NCBI GenBank assembly: GCA_038251625.1
Contig: JBBSBE010000172.1
Coordinates: 1 to 7,169 of the forward strand
From: JBBQXK01 sp038251625
GTDB lineage: Bacteria; Pseudomonadota; Alphaproteobacteria; Rhodobacterales; Rhodobacteraceae
DNA length: 7,169 bases
Direction: 5' to 3'
A program made the position numbers and the translations under genes. Below the pieces are notes generated by a model that was given only the letters and a program-made list of their open reading frames with translations, was not told the DNA's origin and made no database searches. How positions within the stretch are numbered: position 1 is the stretch's first letter; every line of letters starts with the position of its first letter. Positions 1 to 5,834 of the stretch are shown one piece after another.

Positions 1-42
1 GACTGCGCCTGTGGCTGAAGAGACTGCGCCTGTGGCTGAAGC
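1..42 (+). repeat. Tandem 21-base repeat, two copies, inside the linker coding region
   Basis: Bases 1-21 and 22-42 are identical except for the last base. Each copy encodes the heptad TAPVAEE or TAPVAEA in frame. The array touches the window edge, so more copies may lie upstream. Related degenerate units recur downstream; for example, the 16 bases at 81-96 (CCGTGGCTGAGGCGCC) recur exactly at 183-198. The pattern suggests the Pro/Ala-rich linker grew by in-frame duplication. Confidence 0.85.
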
Positions 43-1702
43 ACCTGTGGCCGTGGACGTGCCGACCGTCCGGCCCGAGGCCGTGGCTGAGGCGCCTGTT
101 GCCATGATGCCCGACGCGACCGAGGATGTGCCGAAGGCGCCGCTTCCCGCTTTGCCCGAAGTGGTGGCCGGGGGGCCGGAAACCGTGGCTGAGGCGCCCG
201 CTGTGGCCCCGCCCGAAGCTGTAGAGGCAGAGGCGCCGGCCGGTGTGGCGGAGGCGCCAGCGCCTTTGCCCGATGTGGCGCCGGTTGCGGAACCGCCGGT
301 CGCGGTGACCGTCGCGCCCGAGGGGCTGGCCCCGGTGACGCCAGTGGCGGTAGCGCCGCCGGAGGTTTTGGCCGAAGCGCCCGGTGCGGCGCCCTTGCCC
401 GTCGAAACCGCGCCCGTTGCGACGCCTTTGCCCCAGATTACGGCCCAGACGTTGCCGGATGCGCCCATTGCGCCCGTGGCCCCGCAGGAAAGCGCCGCGG
501 ATGCCGTTGCCGCCCTGGCCCCGCCCCGGCTTCCCGCAGAACCTGAACCCGCGCCGCTTGGCGTGTCGCCTGCACGGGCCGCCGCGGTTCCCGACCTGCC
601 GGTGAGTGCGGGCAGCGCCACCGTGCCATCCGCCCCGGCCCCGCCCGCACCCATCGTTCTGGCGGAAGTGGCACCACCGGCCGCCGAGGCCCCACCGCCG
701 CCGCCGCCTGCGCCCGAGGAGGCAGAGGTTGCCACTGTGGCACCCGCCGAGCCCGCGCCCGACCTGCCCCCCGTCACGGCAGAGGTGGCAGAGCCACCTG
801 CAATCGTGGTGCCCGCCAGCCCCGCTCCGGCCCCCGCTGCGCCGGCTGTCGAGGCGCAGCAAGAGGCGCCCGGCGTTCTTGCCCGTTCGGCGCCGTTGCC
901 GTCGGCGGCGGGTCTTGCGCCAGAGGTGGCGGGCGTCACGACGGGCCGCCTGCCGCGTATCCGGCCCGCGCCGGGGACCGAAACCACGGCCGAGGCCGCT
1001 GCTGCCCCCGCCCCCGCGCCCGGCGATGGCACGCCGCTGGAACGCTTTGCGCGGCCCTTCGACAATCCGGCGGGCAAGCCTGCCTTTGCCATCGTGCTGA
1101 TCGATACCGGCGGCCCGACGCTGGACCGTGCCGCGCTGGCGGCGCTGCCGTTCCCGGTGACCTTCGCGCTTGATCCGACGGCACCCGAGGCCGAGCTTGC
1201 CGCCACGATCTACCGGGCCGCGGGGCAAGAGGTGGTGATGCTGGCGACTGCGATCCCGGAAGGTGCAACCGCCGGGGATCTTGCGCAGACCTTCGCCGCG
1301 CATTCCGACGCGCTGCCGGAAGCGGTGGCGGTGATGGATACCGAGGCGGGCGGCTTTCAGGGCAACCGGGCGCTGGCCGCGCAGGTTGTGCCCATCGTCA
1401 AGGACGAAGGGCGCGGCGTGCTGTCCTGGGACAGGGGGCTGAACGCGGCGTCGCAGGTGGCGCGGCGCGAGGGTGTGGCAAGTGGCGTGATCTTTCGCCG
1501 TCTGGATGGCGACGGCGAGGGCGCGCCGATCATCCGGCGCTACCTCGACCGCGCGGCGTTCAAGGCGGTGCAGGACGGCCGGGTGATCGTGGCGGGCGAG
1601 ACGCGGCCAGAAACGGTGGCGGCGCTTCTGGCCTGGACGGTCGAAGGGCGGGCCGCCACCGTGGCGCTTGCGCCGCTGAGCGCGGCGCTGGCCGCGCAGT
1701 AG
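2..1702 (+). CDS. YibQ-like divergent polysaccharide deacetylase family protein, 5'-truncated
   Basis: The frame is open to the left window edge. The first in-frame start-like codon (GTG at 11) lies inside a repeat, so the true start, and any N-terminal membrane anchor or signal, is outside the window. About the first 360 visible residues are a low-complexity linker rich in Pro, Ala, Val and Glu, with recurring VAEAP units and a six-proline run at 692-709. From about 1085 a compact domain of about 205 residues begins (AIVLIDTGG, then LPFPVTFALD, AAGQEVVML, and near the end GRVIVAGETRPETVAALL). This order matches the YibQ/DUF610 branch of the NodB-fold deacetylases (IDDLG, LPxPVTxA, GHEVxLH, GxAIxIGxPxPET). 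The second Asp of IDD is Thr here and the domain has one His, so catalysis is doubtful. In many proteobacteria yibQ sits beside envC, so an envelope or peptidoglycan role is a reasonable inference. The gene ends at a hairpin and is convergent with the next gene. Confidence 0.85.
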   Translation, partial: TAPVAEETAPVAEAPVAVDVPTVRPEAVAEAPVAMMPDATEDVPKAPLPALPEVVAGGPETVAEAPAVAPPEAVEAEAPAGVAEAPAPLPDVAPVAEPPVAVTVAPEGLAPVTPVAVAPPEVLAEAPGAAPLPVETAPVATPLPQITAQTLPDAPIAPVAPQESAADAVAALAPPRLPAEPEPAPLGVSPARAAAVPDLPVSAGSATVPSAPAPPAPIVLAEVAPPAAEAPPPPPPAPEEAEVATVAPAEPAPDLPPVTAEVAEPPAIVVPASPAPAPAAPAVEAQQEAPGVLARSAPLPSAAGLAPEVAGVTTGRLPRIRPAPGTETTAEAAAAPAPAPGDGTPLERFARPFDNPAGKPAFAIVLIDTGGPTLDRAALAALPFPVTFALDPTAPEAELAATIYRAAGQEVVMLATAIPEGATAGDLAQTFAAHSDALPEAVAVMDTEAGGFQGNRALAAQVVPIVKDEGRGVLSWDRGLNAASQVARREGVASGVIFRRLDGDGEGAPIIRRYLDRAAFKAVQDGRVIVAGETRPETVAALLAWTVEGRAATVALAPLSAALAAQ

Positions 1703-1731
1703 GCGCGGTTTCCCGGCGCCGGATCCGCCAT

Positions 1732-1763
1732 CCCCCCCCGCCGCGAGCGGGCGGCGGGGGGGG
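1732..1763. terminator. GC hairpin between convergent genes, probable bidirectional terminator
   Basis: Bases 1732-1744 (eight C then GCCGC) are a perfect 13-base complement of 1751-1763, with a 6-base loop GAGCGG at 1745-1750. It lies in the 69-base gap between the stop codons of two converging genes (1702 and 1772), which is where a shared terminator is expected. Neither side has a T-run, so it is not a classical intrinsic terminator. T-poor hairpins of this kind are common at gene ends in GC-rich bacteria. Termination in both directions is inferred. Confidence 0.6.
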
Positions 1764-1771
1764 GAGGCGCG

Positions 1772-2290
1772 TCACTTCACCGGGGCAGAGGAGGCGAAAT
1801 CGGGGATCACGGATTGCGAGGCAGGTGACGGCTCGAGCCCCTTGCCCCAATTGCCTTGCGCCAGCGTGAGGTTGCCGGGGATATCCTCTTCCCAGAAGGT
1901 CACCACGTTCTTGGTGATGTTGAGATAGAGCTTGCCGTCCACGATGCGCCAGAGCGTCGGGTTGCCCGGCACCTTGCCGCCCTTGGCCACACCATAGGCG
2001 CAGTGGCCATCGTATTGGGGCGCGTATTTCGCGGGATCGGCAAGGAAGGTATCGCGGTTCGCCTCATTGGCGAAGGCAAAGGTGGCGCCGTTGTAGGTGG
2101 CGGTGATTTCCGACTTGCCGGGCAGGGGCGAGGCCTGCGGGGTGCCGACGGCGGTTTGCGGCAGCGCGAAGTAGGACACGACATCGTAGCCCGAAACGGC
2201 AAAGCCGGTCTTGTCCACGAATTGGGGGCCTGCGAAGGCGGCGGTGGACAACAGGCCCGCAAAGAGCGCGGCGGAGAGGGTTTTGAGCAT
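1772..2290 (-). CDS. Exported YHS domain-containing protein
   Basis: The product has 172 residues. It starts with a typical Sec signal peptide: Lys3, a hydrophobic stretch, and AFA before a likely cleavage after residue 20, so the mature protein should be periplasmic. The YHS-type region covers about residues 28-147: GYDVVSYF at 34-41, ATYNGATFAFANEANRDTF at 64-82, then DPAKYAPQYDGHCAYGVA at 85-102 and LYLNITKNV at 121-129. It resembles the family annotated as 'YHS domain-containing (seleno)protein', some members of which carry selenocysteine. Here the only cysteine is Cys97, next to His96. The YHS fold is often linked to metal or redox proteins, but the function of this stand-alone family is unknown. 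The ATG at 2290 is supported by AAGGA 7 bases upstream. It follows trpE by 102 bases on the same strand with no clear promoter between them, so it may be transcribed by read-through. The last 25 residues are a Pro/Ser/Ala-rich tail. Confidence 0.88.
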   Translation of the reverse strand: MLKTLSAALFAGLLSTAAFAGPQFVDKTGFAVSGYDVVSYFALPQTAVGTPQASPLPGKSEITATYNGATFAFANEANRDTFLADPAKYAPQYDGHCAYGVAKGGKVPGNPTLWRIVDGKLYLNITKNVVTFWEEDIPGNLTLAQGNWGKGLEPSPASQSVIPDFASSAPVK

Positions 2291-2297
2291 GGGAGGG

Positions 2298-2302
2298 TCC
2301 TT
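2298..2302 (-). promoter_or_regulatory. Ribosome binding site of the YHS gene
   Basis: On the minus strand AAGGA lies 7 bases before the ATG at 2290. It fixes this start and the intact signal peptide that follows it. In contrast to trpE, this gene has its own initiation signal. Confidence 0.65.
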
Positions 2303-2392
2303 TCGGGGTTGGTTGGTCCTGCCTTCCCCTTCGCTGACACTCCGCCTTGCGTTACCTGCTTTCGGCCCCCCTCGCGCGGACGTGAGCGGGCG

Positions 2393-3904
2393 TTATCCGC
2401 TGTTGCCGCGCCCGGCGAAAAGGCCCGCCGCTTCGGCGGCTGTGCGCAGCGCGCGGCTTTTGTTCAGGGTTTCCTGAAACTCGGATTCGGGGTCGCTGTC
2501 ATAGACGACGCCGCCGCCGGCCTGAATGTAGAGCTGGCCATCCTTCAGAACGGCGGTGCGGAGTGCGATGCAGAAATCCATCTCGCCGTTGGCGGCGAAA
2601 TATCCCACGCCGCCGCCGTAGATACCGCGCTTTTCGGGCTCCAACTCATCAATGATCTGCATGGCGCGAACCTTGGGCGCCCCCGAGACGGTGCCTGCGG
2701 GCAGCCCGGCGAGAAGGGCCGACAGCGCATCCTCGCCGTCGCGGATCTGGCCCACGACGTTGCTCACGATGTGCATGACGTGGCTGTAGCGTTCGATGAT
2801 GAACTCTTCGGTGGGGCGCACGGTGCCGATCTTTGCCACGCGGCCCACGTCGTTGCGCCCCAGGTCGAGCAGCATCAGGTGTTCGGCGCGTTCCTTGGGG
2901 TCGGCCAGGAGGTCCGCCTCGTTGAAGCGGTCCTCTTCCGGTGTCGCCCCGCGCTTGCGGGTGCCCGCGATGGGACGCACCGTCACCTCGCCGTCGCGCA
3001 GGCGGACGAGGATTTCGGGGCTGGCGCCGACCACCTGAAACCCGCCGAAATTGAAGAAGAACATGAAGGGCGAGGGGTTGGTGCGGCGCAAGCTGCGGTA
3101 GAAGGCGAAGGGGGGCGCGGTAAAGGCCTGCCTCCAGCGCTGGGAGGGGACGACCTGGAAGATATCGCCTGCACGGATGTATTCCTTGGCCTTTTCGACC
3201 GCCGCCAGGTAGCCGCCATGGGTGAAGTTCGAGACAGCCTCGCCCACGGGTGCCGCCTCGCCCAGATCGCGGGCGGCGGCGGCGCGGTCCACGTCGCGCA
3301 AGGCGTCCATCACGCGCTCGGCGGCCTGGGCGTAGGCCGCGCGGGCAGAAAGGCCTGTAGCGGCCCAGGCGGGGGCGACGACCGTCACCTCGCCCTTGAC
3401 CCCGTCGAGCACGGCCACGACCGAGGGGCGCATCAGCACCGCGTCGGGCAGGCCGAGGGGATCGGGGTTCACGTTCGGCAGATGCTCGACCAGGCGGATC
3501 ATGTCATACCCGAGGTAGCCGAAGAGGCCCGCAGCGATGGCGGGCAGGCCATCGGGCATGGTCACGGCGCTTTCGGCGATCAGGGCGCGCAGGCTTTCAA
3601 GGGGCTTGCCATCGACCGGGTGGAACGCCTCGGCGTCGAAGCGGGCCTCGCGGTTGATCTCGACCGTCTCGCCCCGGCAGCGCCAGATCAGATCGGGCTT
3701 CATGCCGACCACCGAATAGCGCCCGCGGACCTCGCCCCCGGTCACGCTTTCCAGCATGAACGTATCGGTGCGCCCCTCGCCCAGCTTCAGCATCAGGCTG
3801 ACGGGGGTGTCGAGGTCGGCGGCCAGGCGGGCATAGACCAGTTGGTTGCGCCCCTCGGTCCAGCCCTTCTCGAACGTGGCGAAATCGGGGATCAGGCTGG
3901 ACAT
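2393..3904 (-). CDS. trpE: Anthranilate synthase component I
   Basis: The 503-residue product converts chorismate to anthranilate, the first committed step of tryptophan synthesis, using ammonia supplied by TrpG. It is cytoplasmic. The N-terminal domain carries the tryptophan-binding LES element (residues 51-53, followed by GRYSVVG at 61-67), so feedback inhibition is expected. The chorismate-binding domain shows IFQVVPSQR (248-256), PIAGTRKRG (312-320 region), ERAEHLMLLDLGRND (338-352), LPAGTVSGAPK (401-411), GGGVGY (430-435) and IQAGGGVVYDSDPESEF (460-476). The Mg-ligand glutamates of the family fall in the AEHLM and DPESE blocks, and both are present. Length is normal for a stand-alone TrpE and there is no fused TrpG domain. 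The start at 3904 gives the family's usual N-terminus (IPDFATFEKGW). It lies 2 bases after the stop codon of the PpiD-like gene, with no Shine-Dalgarno, so coupled translation is likely. No leader peptide or attenuator directly precedes it. Confidence 0.97.
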   Translation of the reverse strand: MSSLIPDFATFEKGWTEGRNQLVYARLAADLDTPVSLMLKLGEGRTDTFMLESVTGGEVRGRYSVVGMKPDLIWRCRGETVEINREARFDAEAFHPVDGKPLESLRALIAESAVTMPDGLPAIAAGLFGYLGYDMIRLVEHLPNVNPDPLGLPDAVLMRPSVVAVLDGVKGEVTVVAPAWAATGLSARAAYAQAAERVMDALRDVDRAAAARDLGEAAPVGEAVSNFTHGGYLAAVEKAKEYIRAGDIFQVVPSQRWRQAFTAPPFAFYRSLRRTNPSPFMFFFNFGGFQVVGASPEILVRLRDGEVTVRPIAGTRKRGATPEEDRFNEADLLADPKERAEHLMLLDLGRNDVGRVAKIGTVRPTEEFIIERYSHVMHIVSNVVGQIRDGEDALSALLAGLPAGTVSGAPKVRAMQIIDELEPEKRGIYGGGVGYFAANGEMDFCIALRTAVLKDGQLYIQAGGGVVYDSDPESEFQETLNKSRALRTAAEAAGLFAGRGNSG

Positions 3905-3906
3905 GG

Positions 3907-5775
3907 CTACTGGAACTGTGCGTGGACGGCCGAGATGGCGCCCTCGTTGAGCGTGATGCCTGCGCGGCCTGTCAGTGCGTTGGTGAAGATCCCAAAAGCA
4001 TCCTGTGCCAAGGCCTGTTCCACCTGGCCCGCGATGGCGCCCTTCAGCGCGGCCGCACCGTCGCCGTCGGTCGCGGCGGGTTCGATCCGGTCAAGGCGCA
4101 GGACGCCCGTGAACTCCGGGCCTTCGATCACCCGCACATCCCCCACGGCCATCTGAAACGCGGTGGGGACAAGCGTGGTCGGCACGCCTTCCATGAAGCC
4201 GTCGCGGGCCATCCGTGCGGTGACGTCCAGGATGCCGAAGCGGCCAAGGGCCGCGCCGCCCTCGACCGCCGCCTTGATCTCGACCGCGCGGTCAGCCAGC
4301 GCCTTGGCCAGCGCATCGGCGCGGGCGCTGGTGGCCACGGCTTCGTGTGCGGTGTCAAAGGGGATCGGCGCGGGGGGCAGGATCGCCTCGAGCCGCAGGG
4401 CGGCGATGCCGCCATCGTCAAGGTCGATCAGTTCGGGGTAGTCGCCGACTTCGGCTGCAGCCGCCGCTTCGCGGAAGGCCGTGTAGCCCGCGATCGCATC
4501 TTCGGACGTCGGTGTCAGGTCGATCTTGCCCAGCGTCATGCCTTCGCTGGTGGCCAGATCCTCCAGCGTGGCACCGCCGGCAAGCGCATCATCGATGCCC
4601 TCGCGCCGGTCAGCGACGGCGCGGCGGGCGGCATCGGCGGCGGCTTCGGTGGCAAGGTCGGGCCTGGCCTCTTCGAAGGTGGTTTCCTGTGCTGCCAGAA
4701 TGCCGTTCATGCGAAAGAGGGCGGGCCCAAGGGGCGAGGGCAACGGGCCCACGACACCGGGTTCTGCGAGGGCGAAGATGGCGCTGCCAGCATCGCCAAG
4801 GTCGGCCTGCGACTGGTCGCCAAGGTCGATATCCTGCAGGGTCACGCCGCGTTCCGTCACCAGCGTCTCGAACGCCTCGCCTGCGTCGATGCGGGCTTTC
4901 GCGGCGGTCGCGGCAGCCTCATCCGGAAAGACCAGCCGTTCCACCAGACGCCGCTCTGGCTGCACGAATTCGGCGCGACGCTCTTCATACAGCTTGCGCA
5001 GCGTTTCCTCATCCTCGGGCATCGTGGCGGCCACATCGGCGGGCAGAAGCGTCACATAGGTGATCTGGCGCGCTTCGGGGCGGGTGAACTTGGCGATGTT
5101 GGCGTCGTAATGCGCCCTCAGTGCCGCGTCATCGGGTTCTGCCGGGGGGGCGGGCAGGTCGGCCGCCGTCAGCGTCAGCAGGGAAAACCCACGGCGTTCG
5201 GCGACATAGGCGTAAAGCGTGTCTGTCACCGGGGCGGGGGCGGTGAAGCCTGCGGCCACAGCGCCCTGCAAAAGCGAGCGGGTCACATCCTCGCGGATGC
5301 GCCCTTCGAATTCGGATTCGGTCAGGTTGTTGCGGCCGAGGGTCAGCCGATAGGTATCGCGGTCAAAGGCGCCGTTCGGGCCCTGGAAGGACTGGATCGC
5401 CGTAACCTCCTTGGCCACCGCCGCATCCCCGACGGAAAGGCCAAGGCGCGCGGCCTCGTCATCCAGTGCCGCGGTTCCGACAAGCTGCTGGCGGACCTGG
5501 GCATCGAGCCCGAGCGCCTGCGCCTGCGCGATGGTGATGGGCTGGCCCATCTGCGCCGAGAAGGCGTTCATCTCGGACCGCAGGGCCAACGCGTAGTCGT
5601 TGACCGTTATATCGCGGTCGCCCACCTTGCCGATCGTGGTGACGCGGCCACCGAAGTTGGTGATGCCGAAACCACCAAGGCCGAGGACCAGCATGGCCAT
5701 CAGCACCCAGACGACCACGTTCATCGGGCTGGATTTCTTTTTCTTCGGGGCGTCGGGGTCGGTGGCTTTGGCCAT
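3907..5775 (-). CDS. ppiD: PpiD/SurA_N-type membrane-anchored periplasmic chaperone (parvulin-like)
   Basis: The product has 622 residues, close to E. coli PpiD. A short Lys-rich cytoplasmic N-terminus (MAKATDPDAPKKKKSS) is followed by a single membrane helix at about residues 18-39, so the remainder should face the periplasm. A SurA_N-like helical chaperone region follows at about 46-170 (VGDRDITVNDYALALRSEM; FDRDTYRLTLGRNNLTESEFE). A PPIC/parvulin-like region lies at about 233-361, and the rest is a helical, acidic C-terminus. The expected role is folding of exported and outer-membrane proteins near the Sec translocon. The parvulin-like region has no His and the whole protein has no Cys, so prolyl isomerase activity is doubtful, as reported for E. 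coli PpiD. The frame stays open upstream to 6171, but that part overlaps the aminotransferase gene. The ATG at 5775 follows GCGGAG and gives the proper topology. The stop lies 2 bases before trpE. Confidence 0.9.
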   Translation of the reverse strand: MAKATDPDAPKKKKSSPMNVVVWVLMAMLVLGLGGFGITNFGGRVTTIGKVGDRDITVNDYALALRSEMNAFSAQMGQPITIAQAQALGLDAQVRQQLVGTAALDDEAARLGLSVGDAAVAKEVTAIQSFQGPNGAFDRDTYRLTLGRNNLTESEFEGRIREDVTRSLLQGAVAAGFTAPAPVTDTLYAYVAERRGFSLLTLTAADLPAPPAEPDDAALRAHYDANIAKFTRPEARQITYVTLLPADVAATMPEDEETLRKLYEERRAEFVQPERRLVERLVFPDEAAATAAKARIDAGEAFETLVTERGVTLQDIDLGDQSQADLGDAGSAIFALAEPGVVGPLPSPLGPALFRMNGILAAQETTFEEARPDLATEAAADAARRAVADRREGIDDALAGGATLEDLATSEGMTLGKIDLTPTSEDAIAGYTAFREAAAAAEVGDYPELIDLDDGGIAALRLEAILPPAPIPFDTAHEAVATSARADALAKALADRAVEIKAAVEGGAALGRFGILDVTARMARDGFMEGVPTTLVPTAFQMAVGDVRVIEGPEFTGVLRLDRIEPAATDGDGAAALKGAIAGQVEQALAQDAFGIFTNALTGRAGITLNEGAISAVHAQFQ

Positions 5776-5784
5776 CTGGGCGGT

Positions 5785-5790
5785 CTCCGC
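5785..5790 (-). promoter_or_regulatory. Ribosome binding site that decides the ppiD-like start
   Basis: On the minus strand GCGGAG ends 9 bases before the ATG at 5775. Together with the Lys-rich tail and membrane helix that follow, it selects this start over upstream in-frame starts lying within the aminotransferase gene. Confidence 0.6.
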
Positions 5791-5802
5791 AAGGTCGCGC
5801 CC

Positions 5803-5831
5803 GTGATAGTGGGTGCGGGCCGTGGCGGCAA
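5803..5831 (-). promoter_or_regulatory. Candidate sigma-70-type promoter for ppiD-trpE
   Basis: In the 59-base gap upstream of the ppiD-like gene, the minus strand reads TTGCCG (5831-5826), a 17-base spacer, then TATCAC (5808-5803). Each hexamer matches its consensus at four of six positions and the spacing is ideal. A transcript starting near 5796 would still include the GCGGAG ribosome binding site. This is pattern matching only. Read-through from the aminotransferase gene is equally possible. Confidence 0.3.
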
Positions 5832-5834
5832 GGG

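Noticed and set aside
1..42. CRISPR-like or attachment-site interpretation of the edge repeat
   Set aside because: The copies are directly adjacent without spacers and keep the reading frame as a heptad peptide repeat.
606..1100. Alternative plus-strand frame of 164 codons inside the yibQ-like gene, and similar overlapping frames nearby
   Set aside because: The Pro/Arg/Ser-rich translation is the out-of-frame reading of the Pro/Ala linker, with no independent start signal.
1721..1730. GGATCCGCCA at 1721-1730 and again near 7098, as a possible dispersed repeat
   Set aside because: Ten bases is within chance in GC-rich sequence, and one copy is coding while the other is intergenic.
2291..2392. 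Terminator or promoter between trpE and the YHS gene
   Set aside because: Only short imperfect pairings (such as 2376-2380 with 2396-2400, five pairs) and no -35/-10 pair were found. Apart from the ribosome binding site I see nothing definite in this 102-base gap.
1856..4156. A 766-codon open frame on the plus strand antisense to the YHS gene, trpE and the end of the ppiD-like gene
   Set aside because: It runs across three well-supported minus-strand genes. Its translation is Gly/His/Ala-rich with no recognisable domain. Long antisense frames are expected in GC-rich coding DNA.
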